Shown: one piece after another, positions 1 through 7,549 of the stretch | How the letters are laid out: each line of letters opens with the position of its first letter | Position numbering within the stretch: position 1 is the first letter of the stretch | NCBI GenBank assembly: GCA_004555735.1 | Contig: SFHH01000049.1 | Coordinates: forward strand, 1-12,001 | DNA length: 12,001 nucleotides | Direction: 5' to 3' | Origin: Acidaminococcus fermentans | GTDB lineage: Bacteria > Bacillota_C > Negativicutes > Acidaminococcales > Acidaminococcaceae | Notes under the pieces: model-generated | What the model was told of the DNA's origin: nothing | Databases searched by the model: none | What the model saw: only the letters and a program-made list of their open reading frames with translations | Position numbers and translations under genes: made by a program

Positions 1-685
1 CTCCGCCTTCCATGGTGTTTTCTGCACGGATGATGTGGGTGGCGTCTATGGTAATCCCAATCTGGGCGCACGCGGTCAGGAATGCCTGGGTGCGAAGACC
101 TGTGGCCAGGTAGGGGCGCCTGGAGGTCAGGACTGCGGCTTCAGTGTAGCCCTTTTGCCGGAACAGGCGGGCGGCCAGAAGTCCCATCTCTTTGGTGTCT
201 ACGGATACCGTGGAGTATTTTTCGGAGGAACGGTTCATCAGGACCAGAGGAATCTGGGGCTTCAAGGTCTCAAGATAGGCGATGTCCCGGGAGGATGCGC
301 CTCCTATGATGGCCGCGTGGTAGCTGTTTTTTATGATGCCGTCGGAATGTTTCTCCAGGGCATTGTTTTCATAGGTCTGTACCACAAGCTCACAGTCGAA
401 GTCCAGCTTGCGTATGATTTCCTGAAAGCTGGACAGGAATGAAGCCAGGATGTTGGTCCGGTAATCCATGGGCCAGTAAAAGGCAATGATGGGCCGCAGC
501 CTGTCGTTGGAGCGCAGACGCCTGGCACTGAGATTGGGCTGGTATCCCAGTTCCCGCATAGCGGTCCGGATCCGTTCGATGGTGCTTTCCGGGATCCGAT
601 GTTCCGGTCCCCGGCCGTTCATGACCAGGGAGACGGTGGTGGGAGAGACTTTGGCCGCAGCGGCCACATCTTTTATGGTTGGCAT
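1..685 (-). CDS. LacI/GalR-family transcriptional regulator, C-terminus cut by window edge
   Basis: This is a DNA-binding repressor-type protein. Reading leftwards from ATG at 685-683, 228 codons are visible and the frame is still open at the edge; family members are usually about 330 residues, so roughly 100 are missing. Residues 3-22 (TIKDVAAAAKVSPTTVSLVM) are the classic LacI helix-turn-helix. A hinge-helix sequence (PNLSARRL) follows near residues 46-53. From about residue 60 comes a periplasmic-binding-protein-like effector domain, with the family-typical stretch VSVDTKEMGLLAARLF. The start is supported by an AAAGGAGC ribosome site just upstream and a consensus-like promoter at 723-751. 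The gene is divergent from the nifJ-led cluster, whose promoter holds two LacI-type palindromes, so it is the obvious candidate regulator of that cluster. The effector cannot be read from the sequence; a tricarboxylate or related acid is a guess from context. Confidence 0.93.
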   Translation of the reverse strand, partial: MPTIKDVAAAAKVSPTTVSLVMNGRGPEHRIPESTIERIRTAMRELGYQPNLSARRLRSNDRLRPIIAFYWPMDYRTNILASFLSSFQEIIRKLDFDCELVVQTYENNALEKHSDGIIKNSYHAAIIGGASSRDIAYLETLKPQIPLVLMNRSSEKYSTVSVDTKEMGLLAARLFRQKGYTEAAVLTSRRPYLATGLRTQAFLTACAQIGITIDATHIIRAENTMEGG

Positions 686-717
686 AGAAAAGCTCCTTTT
701 TGCAGAACATATTGTTT

Positions 718-771
718 AGTAAATTATAGTAAATATCAGTAAAATCGTCAATGGTTAGTAAGTTCAGTAAA
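718..771. repeat. Five phased AGTAAA-type direct repeats over the regulator promoter
   Basis: AGTAAA begins at 718, 728 and 738, a strict 10-bp period, and again at 766; a variant, AGTAAG, begins at 757. The first three copies lie in the -10 region and spacer of the leftward promoter. The same hexamer forms the outer half of both palindromes at the divergent nifJ promoter (908-913 direct, 890-895 inverted). Binding of the same regulator, and hence autoregulation, is inference; the stretch is AT-rich, so some copies may be chance. Confidence 0.5.
723..751 (-). promoter_or_regulatory. Promoter of the LacI-family regulator
   Basis: On the minus strand, TTGACG (751-746) and TATAAT (728-723) are separated by exactly 17 bp, a near-consensus housekeeping promoter. 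The expected transcript start is near 716, about 30 bases before the regulator start codon. AGTAAA repeats (TTTACT on this strand) fill the spacer and overlap the -10 element, which suggests control of this promoter. Confidence 0.72.
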
Positions 772-871
772 GTTAATGATAGGATGAAATATGTAATATA
801 AAAAGCAAAATCAAGAAATTATGGGAATGAATCATTAAAACTGATTAAATAAAATGTACAGTTATGGGGAA

Positions 872-900
872 TTGACAATGCTAAAACGATTTACTATAAT
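872..900 (+). promoter_or_regulatory. Promoter of the nifJ-led gene cluster
   Basis: TTGACA (872-877) and TATAAT (895-900), separated by 17 bp, match the housekeeping sigma consensus exactly. The expected transcript start is near 907, giving a leader of about 70 bases before nifJ. Such a strong unassisted promoter fits control by a repressor, and two LacI-type operators overlap it. AT-rich DNA upstream (about 776-870) holds no gene and could act as an UP element; I see no other clear structure there. Confidence 0.85.
880..895. promoter_or_regulatory. LacI-type operator O1, inside the promoter spacer
   Basis: GCTAAAACGATTTACT contains TAAAACGATTTA (882-893), a 12-bp palindrome with one mismatched pair and the central CG typical of LacI/GalR operators. 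It lies between the -35 and -10 elements and touches the first base of the -10, so bound repressor would block polymerase. The 16-mer is the reverse complement of O2 (908-923) with a single difference. Confidence 0.68.
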
Positions 901-907
901 GCAATCG

Positions 908-923
908 AGTAAAACGTTTTAGC
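908..923. promoter_or_regulatory. LacI-type operator O2, at the transcription start
   Basis: AGTAAAACGTTTTAGC contains TAAAACGTTTTA (910-921), a perfect 12-bp palindrome with central CG. It covers about +3 to +14 of the predicted transcript. Its centre is 28 bp from that of O1. The adjacent divergent LacI-family gene is the likely source of the binding protein. Confidence 0.75.
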
Positions 924-976
924 TATTTTGAGTCACGCGTAACCTGAAAAACAAGCATCAGAAAGGGAGAATTCAA

Positions 977-3900
977 ATGGCACACAAGAAAACCATGGAC
1001 GGGAATGAAGCTGCGGCCTATGCCTCTTATGCGTTTACGGAGGTAGCAGCCATCTACCCGATCACTCCGTCCAGCCCCATGGCCGACCATGTGGACACTT
1101 GGGCGGCCAATGGAATGAAGAATATATTTGGGCAACCGGTGAAACTGGTGGAAATGCAGAGCGAAGCCGGTGCAGTGGCCTCCATGCACGGGGCACTGGA
1201 TGCCGGGAGCCTGGCCACCAGCTATACCGCTAGTCAGGGCATGATGCTCATGATCCCTACCATGTACCGGATTGCTGGGGAGCTGAAGCCGGCGGTGATC
1301 CATGCTGCTTCCAGGAACGTGGCTGCCAACAACATTTCCATTTTCGCAGAACATTCCGATGTGATGGCCTGCCGGCAGACCGGTTTTGCCCTCCTGGCTT
1401 CTTCCAGCGTGCAGGAATGCATGGACCTGGGGGCCGTGGCCCATCTGTCCGCCATCAAAGGCCATGTGCCTTTTCTCCATTTCTTCGATGGGTTCCGGAC
1501 CAGTCACGAGATCCAGAAAATCGATGTGCTGGATTTCCAGGATCTGGCCAAGCTGGTGGACTGGCAGGAATTGGAAAAATTCCGGAAGCGGAGCTTGAAT
1601 CCGGAACGGCCCCTGCTGCGGACTGCGGGTCTGAATGCAGATACTTATTTCCAATGCCGGGAAGCCATGAATCCATATTATGATGCGCTGCCAGCCATTG
1701 TAGAAGGCTATATGGAGAAAATCAGCGCCCTCACCGGAAAAGAATACCACTGTGTGAATTATTACGGTGATCCGGAAGCGGAGCTGGTCCTCATCGGCAT
1801 GGGCAGCGTGGCGGAAACTGCCGCAGAAACTATTGATTACCTGCGGCAGCAGGGAAAGAAAGTGGGCTATCTGGATGTCCATCTGTACCGGCCTTTCCCG
1901 GTACAGTATCTGCTGAAGGCCCTGCCTTCCACCGTCAAAGCTGTGACGGTATTGGACCGGACCAAGGAACCGGGAGCTACCGGGGAACCTCTTTATGAAG
2001 ATGTCTGCTCCGTCCTGAAGGAATACCGCAGCAATCTTCCAGTGTATGCCTGCCGCTTCGGCCTGGCCTGCAAGGATACCACTCCGGCTCAGATCGTGGC
2101 CATGTACAAAAACATGGAACAGGCAGTTCCAGCCAACCACTACACCATCGGCATCAACGATGATGTGACCCATCGTTCCCTGGCTGTTGGGAAGGAAATC
2201 AACATCATCCCGAGCAGTACCTACAGCTGCAAGTTCTGGGGCCTGGGCTCTGACGGGACGGTGGGAGCCAACAAAAACACTATCAAGATCATCGGAGACC
2301 ATACGGACAAATATGTCCAGGCCTATTTCGAATATGACGGCAAGAAGTCCGGCGGGGTCACCAAGAGCCATCTCCGGTTCGGGGATACACCCATCCGCAG
2401 CAGTTATCTGGTGCGCCATGCTGATTTCGTGGCCTGCCACAACAAGGCGTATGTACAGACCTATGACCTGATCAGCGACCTGAAGCCGGAAGGCAGCTTC
2501 CTCCTGGCCTGTGACTGGAAAACGGTAGAGGAACTGGATGCCCATCTGCCGGCTGCCATGCGCCGTGCCATTGCCCAAAAACACATCCGTTTCTACGTGA
2601 TCGATTCCGTATCCATTGCGGCAGAACTGGGGCTGGGCAATCGGACCAATACCATCCTCCAGGCGGCTTTCTTCCACATTACCGGGATCATCCCTGATAA
2701 TCAGGCAGTGCAGTATATGAAAGAAGCTGCTCTGAAGAGCTACGGCCGCAAAGGGGAAAAGGTCGTGAACATGAACTATGCAGCAGTGGACCGGGGCATC
2801 GGCGGTGCCGTGGAAATCCATTATCCGGAATCCTGGGTCGATTTACCGGATGAAAAGCCCCAGCCTCGGAAGGATGTGCCCGAATTCATCACGAAAATCT
2901 TGGAACCGGTGAATGCCATGCACGGGGACGAACTCCCTGTCAGCGCTTTCAAAGACTGGAATGACGGAACTTGGCCTCAGGCCACTTCCAAATATGAAAA
3001 ACGGGGTGTAGCGGTGAAAGTCCCTGCCTGGGATGCTGCCAAATGCATCCAGTGCAACCAGTGTTCCTATGTATGTCCCCACGCGGCCATCCGGCCCTTC
3101 CTGCTGACACCGGAAGAAGTGGCGAAGGCTCCGGAACCCATGGCGGTGGCCGACACCCGGCCCAAAGCCAGCAATCTCAAATTCCGCATGCAGGTGGCTG
3201 TCCTGGACTGCCAGGGCTGCGGCAGCTGCGTCAGTGTCTGTCCGGTGAAGGCCATTTCCATGGAACCTCTGGACAGCCAGAGAAAAGAAGGAGCCAACTG
3301 GGAATATCTGGATGGGCTGCCGGAAGTCCGGAATCCCTACGGGGTACAGACTGTCAAAAACAGCCAGTTCAACCAGCCCCTGCTGGAATTCAGCGGTGCC
3401 TGCGCCGGCTGCGGAGAGACGCCTTATGCCAAACTGGTGACCCAGCTTTATGGGGACCATATGTACATTGCCACGGCTACCGGCTGCAGCCAGGTCTGGG
3501 CCACCAGCTTCCCCAGCTTCCCGTACTGCAAGGACAAGAAAGGGTTCGGACCGGCGCTGGGAGGATCCCTGTTTGAAAACAATGCGGAATTCGGCATGGG
3601 GATCAGCCTTTCCGTGGAACAGCAGAGGAAAGCACTGTACAGCAAGGTGGAAGAACTGCTGGCAGCCCTGCCGGCGGACAGCGGACTGGCGGAAGCTGCC
3701 AGAGCCTGGATGGACAGCTTCGATGATGAAAAGCTGAGCGGGACGGCCAGCGATGCCTTTAAAAAGGCGTTGGCTCAGGCACAGGTCCCGGCTCGGGCGC
3801 AGGAAACCCTGGATTATATCCGGGCCAATGCAGAACACCTGCGGAAAAAATCCATCTGGATCTTTGGCGGTGACGGTTGGGCTTATGATATCGGCTACGG

Positions 3901-4507
3901 CGGCTTGGATCATGTGATTTCCACCGGAGCCAATGTGAACATGATGATCTTCGATACAGAAGTCTATTCCAATACCGGCGGACAGGCTTCTAAATCCAGT
4001 CCCCGGTCTGCTGTAGCCCAGTTTGCGGCCGCGGGGAAACGGACCAAGAAAAAGGACCTGGGCATGATGGCCATGAGCTATCGGGATGTCTATGTGGCAC
4101 AGGTAGCAATGGGGGCCAATCCTGGCCAGCTGCTGAAAGCCGTCCAGGAAGCGGAAAGCTATCCTGGCCCTTCTGTGATCATCTGCTATTCCCCCTGCAT
4201 CAACCATGGCCTGCGCTGCGGCATGGGGAATGTGATGGCGGAGATGAAGAAAGCTGTAGAATGCGGCTACTGGCAGCTGTACCGGTATGATCCCCGTCGG
4301 ATCGAAGAAGGGAAGAATCCTTTCCAGTTGGACAGCAAGGAACCTACCGGCGATTATCAGGCTTTTCTCCAAGGAGAAGTGCGGTATTCCAGCCTGGCTC
4401 GGAAGTTCCCGGAAATTGCGCCGGCTCTCTATGCCAAGAGTGAACAGGATGCTCGGGAACGGTTTGCCTGTTATAAAGAACTGGCGGCAATAAAAGAAAA
4501 TCAATAA
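977..4507 (+). CDS. nifJ: Pyruvate:ferredoxin (flavodoxin) oxidoreductase, homodimeric type
   Basis: This enzyme oxidatively decarboxylates pyruvate with CoA to acetyl-CoA and CO2 and passes two electrons to ferredoxin or flavodoxin in the cytoplasm. The 1176 residues are full length for the single-chain form. The N-terminal domain carries EMQSEAGA (59-66). Two ferredoxin-type [4Fe-4S] motifs are intact: C690-C693-C696-C700 and C745-C748-C751-C755. The proximal cluster ligands fit C809, C812, C837 and C1074 (in SPCINHG). The thiamine diphosphate site is GDGWAYDIG from residue 965, with NTGGQAS from 999. AAAGGGAGA at 962-970 places the start. It is the first gene of the LacI-controlled cluster, separated from the next gene by 95 bp with a stem-loop. 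Family members act on pyruvate; another 2-oxoacid is possible but less likely. The name nifJ is historical, and nothing nearby suggests nitrogen fixation. Confidence 0.97.
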   Translation: MAHKKTMDGNEAAAYASYAFTEVAAIYPITPSSPMADHVDTWAANGMKNIFGQPVKLVEMQSEAGAVASMHGALDAGSLATSYTASQGMMLMIPTMYRIAGELKPAVIHAASRNVAANNISIFAEHSDVMACRQTGFALLASSSVQECMDLGAVAHLSAIKGHVPFLHFFDGFRTSHEIQKIDVLDFQDLAKLVDWQELEKFRKRSLNPERPLLRTAGLNADTYFQCREAMNPYYDALPAIVEGYMEKISALTGKEYHCVNYYGDPEAELVLIGMGSVAETAAETIDYLRQQGKKVGYLDVHLYRPFPVQYLLKALPSTVKAVTVLDRTKEPGATGEPLYEDVCSVLKEYRSNLPVYACRFGLACKDTTPAQIVAMYKNMEQAVPANHYTIGINDDVTHRSLAVGKEINIIPSSTYSCKFWGLGSDGTVGANKNTIKIIGDHTDKYVQAYFEYDGKKSGGVTKSHLRFGDTPIRSSYLVRHADFVACHNKAYVQTYDLISDLKPEGSFLLACDWKTVEELDAHLPAAMRRAIAQKHIRFYVIDSVSIAAELGLGNRTNTILQAAFFHITGIIPDNQAVQYMKEAALKSYGRKGEKVVNMNYAAVDRGIGGAVEIHYPESWVDLPDEKPQPRKDVPEFITKILEPVNAMHGDELPVSAFKDWNDGTWPQATSKYEKRGVAVKVPAWDAAKCIQCNQCSYVCPHAAIRPFLLTPEEVAKAPEPMAVADTRPKASNLKFRMQVAVLDCQGCGSCVSVCPVKAISMEPLDSQRKEGANWEYLDGLPEVRNPYGVQTVKNSQFNQPLLEFSGACAGCGETPYAKLVTQLYGDHMYIATATGCSQVWATSFPSFPYCKDKKGFGPALGGSLFENNAEFGMGISLSVEQQRKALYSKVEELLAALPADSGLAEAARAWMDSFDDEKLSGTASDAFKKALAQAQVPARAQETLDYIRANAEHLRKKSIWIFGGDGWAYDIGYGGLDHVISTGANVNMMIFDTEVYSNTGGQASKSSPRSAVAQFAAAGKRTKKKDLGMMAMSYRDVYVAQVAMGANPGQLLKAVQEAESYPGPSVIICYSPCINHGLRCGMGNVMAEMKKAVECGYWQLYRYDPRRIEEGKNPFQLDSKEPTGDYQAFLQGEVRYSSLARKFPEIAPALYAKSEQDARERFACYKELAAIKENQ

Positions 4508-4540
4508 CAGACAGCATCAGAAATGGAAGAACAGGCTGTA

Positions 4541-4573
4541 TTTCCTCTGCTTCCTGGGAAGAAGCAGAGGAAA
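4541..4573 (+). other. Perfect 13-bp stem-loop between nifJ and the next gene
   Basis: TTTCCTCTGCTTC (4541-4553) is the exact reverse complement of GAAGCAGAGGAAA (4561-4573), with a 7-base loop. No run of T follows (the next bases are GCGGCC), so it is not a typical intrinsic terminator. It more likely protects the 3' end of the nifJ message or marks a processing site, giving different levels of nifJ and the downstream genes. That role is inference. Confidence 0.7.
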
Positions 4574-4602
4574 GCGGCCTGATAAAAAGGAGACGGTAAA
4601 AA

Positions 4603-5721
4603 ATGGCAACTCCCTTGATTGAAAAAATATTGGGTGCTCCTGCAGGGACTGTGGTTTCCTTCCAGCCGGACTGGTTGCTGGTGACCAATGGCGTGGCCCA
4701 TCAAGCGGTACTGGAAGCACAGAACGTGGCACAGCCAGCCAAGGTCCAGCTTTATTTTGACCACAATGTCCCGACCGGAGATCCGGAAGCGTCCCATGTG
4801 TTCGACATCCTCCGAGATTTTGCTAAAAAATATGGGATTGCTTTCCATCAGGCGCTGGGAAGTGCGTATGAATGCCTGCTCCATATCGTCCAGCCGGGAC
4901 AGATCTTGGTGGGCGGCGGCTCTCATGCTTCCATTCTGGGGGCCGCAGGTGCCTTGGGAATCGATGTTAGCCCCTTGGAATTGGCCAGGACTTTGGAAAG
5001 CGGAAGCTATCAGGTGGTGGTACCAGAGACCTTGACGGTGAGAATCCAGGGAACCCTGCCGGAAGGAATCAGCAGCATGGACGCGGCCTTGCAGTTTTTA
5101 ACTGAAAATAAGGATATTTCAGGGAAAATGCTCCAGATCATCGCTCCCCAGTGGAATCTCCATCAGAAAAGCGTGTTCTGCAGCATGGTCTGCGGAACCG
5201 GCGCTTTTTCAGCGATTTGTACAGATGCCGGGACGCCTGACCGGGTCCTGAAATTGGACGGCTGCGGAGCCATGGCCGTAGGCCCTTGCGGCCGCCGGGA
5301 AAATCAAAAGACAGCGCCCATCTTCCCAGTTTCCCAACTGCGGGGCAGATCGGTGGAAGCCGGCCAGATCGGCGGGTATACAGGCGGGACCATCGAGGAC
5401 CTGCGGCGGGCTGACCATCTGATCCAGGGAAAGCAACTGGCCAAGGGCTTCCGGCTGAGCGTTTGCCCGGCCACCAGCGCAGATTACATCAAGGCAATGG
5501 AGGAAGGAGTCATCGAACACTTCATCGATTATGGGGCACAGATCCAGGCAGCAGGGGACCGCAGTGAAGTACGGCAGGGAGCCGGCGTCATCGGCAGGGG
5601 AGAAACTCTGGTGACTACGGGGCTCTATACCTATGCCGGCTGTATGGGGGTGCCGGACTCCTCCGTGTATACGGCTTCTGTGGAAACGGTGATCCGGGCA
5701 TCCTGGACCAAAAGTTTATAA
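4603..5721 (+). CDS. Aconitase-superfamily large-subunit homologue lacking the Fe-S cysteines
   Basis: The 372-residue protein aligns by eye along its length with LeuC-type large subunits: LIEKIL near the start, YFDHNVPTGD near 50, then VPETLTVRIQGTLPEG, TIEDLRRADHLIQGK and VCPATSADYIKA. The catalytic features are gone. The cluster motif SCTNG reads GYTGG (Y259 for Cys). The CxxC pair is replaced by D319 and E322. DSHT reads GSHA (G106 for Asp), and GEGICH reads GSAYEC. The middle is also shortened against the usual 420 or so residues. It therefore should not bind a [4Fe-4S] cluster or work as a normal hydro-lyase. It starts at ATG with AAGGAGA upstream (4587-4593) and sits 16 bp before the intact fused paralogue. 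It could be a partner subunit of that protein, a regulator, or an enzyme with new, cluster-free chemistry such as isomerisation. Its function is not known to me. Confidence 0.82.
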   Translation: MATPLIEKILGAPAGTVVSFQPDWLLVTNGVAHQAVLEAQNVAQPAKVQLYFDHNVPTGDPEASHVFDILRDFAKKYGIAFHQALGSAYECLLHIVQPGQILVGGGSHASILGAAGALGIDVSPLELARTLESGSYQVVVPETLTVRIQGTLPEGISSMDAALQFLTENKDISGKMLQIIAPQWNLHQKSVFCSMVCGTGAFSAICTDAGTPDRVLKLDGCGAMAVGPCGRRENQKTAPIFPVSQLRGRSVEAGQIGGYTGGTIEDLRRADHLIQGKQLAKGFRLSVCPATSADYIKAMEEGVIEHFIDYGAQIQAAGDRSEVRQGAGVIGRGETLVTTGLYTYAGCMGVPDSSVYTASVETVIRASWTKSL

Positions 5722-5737
5722 AAGGGGAGAAGCAATT

Positions 5738-7534
5738 ATGGAGAAAGTTTTCAGCGGAAGGATCTGGACCTTTGGCAATGATATCGATACGGATACCATC
5801 ATCCCCGGCAAGCGAGGCACCATTCCCACCATCGAAGAAATGAAGAAGTATGCTTTTGAGCTGCTGAAACCGGAATTTGGGTCTACGGTACGGCCAGGGG
5901 ATATCCTGGTGGCAGGCAGCAATTTCGGCTGCGGGTCTTCCCGGGAGCAGGCAGCTACGGTCCTCAGCCACAATGGAGTACGGTGCATCATCGCCAAAAG
6001 CTTTGCTCGGATTTTCTTTCGGAATGCCTTTAACAGCGGCATCATCCTGCTGACCTGTGATGGGATCCAGGATGTGGTAAAGGGAGGTGACATCGTCACT
6101 GTCGACCTGGAACAGCACAAGGTCAGCGCCAATGGGAAGGAGTTCCCTGTAGGTGCCATTCCCCAGAATCTTTTCGATATCGTAGCTCACGGTGGGTTGA
6201 TTGCCGATACGAAACGGAGATTGGCAGGAGGGTTCCAGCCGGAACCCCATAAGGAACTGGATGACCGGGAACGGCGCAGGAAAGGCTTTACCCTGGCGGA
6301 AAAGATCCTGCGGAAAAATGCGGGAGTGGAACAGGTCAAACCAGGGGATATCGTGATCTCCCACCCGGATATGTTCATGATCCATGATATCTATACCCCT
6401 TATCTGCTGGATACCCTTCACCAAATCGGAGCCAAAAAAATCTTTGCTCCGGACCGGGTGACCATTGTGTTCGACCATTGCATGCCTACGGCGGTGGCGA
6501 AAAATGACTCGGCTCATTATGATGCAGGACTGGAACTGGCCAAAGAGTACGGAATCGAAAAACTCCACATCGGGGAAGGAATCTGCCACAGCCTGATGCA
6601 TGAAAAAAAGTATGCCAGACCGGGCTGCGTAGCCACAGCAACGGACAGCCATACCACCACCTACGGAGGAGCCGGGTGTTTCTGCAGCGGCATCGGGACG
6701 GCGGAAATGGCGGCGGCCTTGATTACCGGGGAACTGTGGTTCAAGATCCCGGAAGCCATCAAAATCGTCCTGAATGGGCATCTGCCCAAAGGGGTCCTGT
6801 CTAAAGATGTGATCCTGAAAATCCTGGGGGATATCAAGGCGGATGGAGGACAATACAAGAGCCTGGAATTTACCGGTCCGGCCGCTCATGAAATGAGCAT
6901 GGATGCTAGGTTCACTGTGGCCAACATGGCCTTGGAAGCAGGAGCCAAATGCGGTCTTTTTGAGGCAGATCAGAAAACGGCCGATTACTATGGCGTCCCC
7001 CTTTCGGAAATCGATTGGGTGACCATGGACGAAGAGGCCCATTACGAAAAAGTACTGACCTATGATGTGAATGAATTGGAACCCCAGCTGTCCTGCCCTC
7101 AGGGCGTGGATAATGTCCATCCTATCCGAGAGGTGGAAGGGACTCCCATGGATGAAGTTTATCTGGGCAGCTGTACCAACGGGAGCATCGAGGACCTGGC
7201 CATTGCTGCAGAAATCCTGAAGGGAAAACACGTGCCGGAAACCATGCGGTTCATTGTGGTTCCTGCCACCAATGCGGTCTTTAAGGAAGCCATCCGGCGA
7301 GGCTATATCCGGACCTTCATCGAAGCAGGGGCTGTCATCTGCCATCCTTGCTGCGGGCTGTGCTGCGGTATGCCCTATGGGCTGATGTATGACGATGAGC
7401 GGATCCTCTCTACAGCCAATCGGAATTTCATCGGCAGGCAGGGAACCAAGAAGACCCTGAGCTATCTATGCAGTCCAGCAGTGGCAGCGGCTACGGCTCT
7501 TACTGGCGTAGTGACTGATCCTCGGAAACTTTGA
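5738..7534 (+). CDS. Fused small-large aconitase/isopropylmalate-isomerase-type hydro-lyase
   Basis: The first 165 or so of 598 residues are a LeuD-like swivelling small subunit (FSGRIWTFGNDIDTDTIIPG, then GCGSSREQA). After a charged linker, residues from about 181 (GFTLAEKIL) are a LeuC-like large subunit with FDHCMPT, GEGICH, DSHTTTYGG, and cluster ligands C479 (SCTNG) plus C539 and C542 (CCGLCCG). It ends with the family signatures NRNFIGRQG and DPRKL. It should bind [4Fe-4S] and dehydrate or rehydrate a hydroxy acid in the cytoplasm. The small-before-large order recalls AcnB (domains 4-1-2-3) but without its HEAT domain; AcnA-type aconitases have the opposite order. After TDTIIP the substrate-loop region reads GKRGT, not the YL seen in LeuD, so it is probably not leucine-pathway isopropylmalate isomerase. 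Next to a citrate-type carrier, aconitate/citrate is the best guess; citramalate/mesaconate is an alternative. Confidence 0.88.
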   Translation: MEKVFSGRIWTFGNDIDTDTIIPGKRGTIPTIEEMKKYAFELLKPEFGSTVRPGDILVAGSNFGCGSSREQAATVLSHNGVRCIIAKSFARIFFRNAFNSGIILLTCDGIQDVVKGGDIVTVDLEQHKVSANGKEFPVGAIPQNLFDIVAHGGLIADTKRRLAGGFQPEPHKELDDRERRRKGFTLAEKILRKNAGVEQVKPGDIVISHPDMFMIHDIYTPYLLDTLHQIGAKKIFAPDRVTIVFDHCMPTAVAKNDSAHYDAGLELAKEYGIEKLHIGEGICHSLMHEKKYARPGCVATATDSHTTTYGGAGCFCSGIGTAEMAAALITGELWFKIPEAIKIVLNGHLPKGVLSKDVILKILGDIKADGGQYKSLEFTGPAAHEMSMDARFTVANMALEAGAKCGLFEADQKTADYYGVPLSEIDWVTMDEEAHYEKVLTYDVNELEPQLSCPQGVDNVHPIREVEGTPMDEVYLGSCTNGSIEDLAIAAEILKGKHVPETMRFIVVPATNAVFKEAIRRGYIRTFIEAGAVICHPCCGLCCGMPYGLMYDDERILSTANRNFIGRQGTKKTLSYLCSPAVAAATALTGVVTDPRKL

Positions 7535-7549
7535 GAAGGAAGTGCCGTG

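Noticed and set aside
718..771. AGTAAA repeats as a CRISPR array or replication iterons
   Set aside because: The units are far too short and close together for CRISPR, and no replication gene is nearby; the position over a promoter fits regulation better.
932..943. Imperfect palindrome GTCACGCGTAAC in the nifJ leader
   Set aside because: One mismatched pair, unlike the two LacI-type sites, and no second copy seen; it could be chance.
923..2821. Long open frame antisense to nifJ (632 codons)
   Set aside because: It is a shadow of the strongly biased nifJ codons: the translation has no recognisable domain, is rich in His and Gln, and would start inside nifJ without a clear ribosome site.
2843..4504. 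Second long open frame antisense to nifJ (553 codons)
   Set aside because: The same codon-bias shadow; the sense frame carries all conserved oxidoreductase motifs.
5615..7345. Long open frame antisense to the aconitase-like genes (576 codons)
   Set aside because: The sense strand encodes clear LeuD/LeuC motifs; the antisense product shows none.
4603..7534. Leucine biosynthesis leuC/leuD assignment
   Set aside because: No leuA or leuB nearby, one protein lacks the cluster ligands, the substrate loop differs, and the neighbours are fermentation and carboxylate transport genes.
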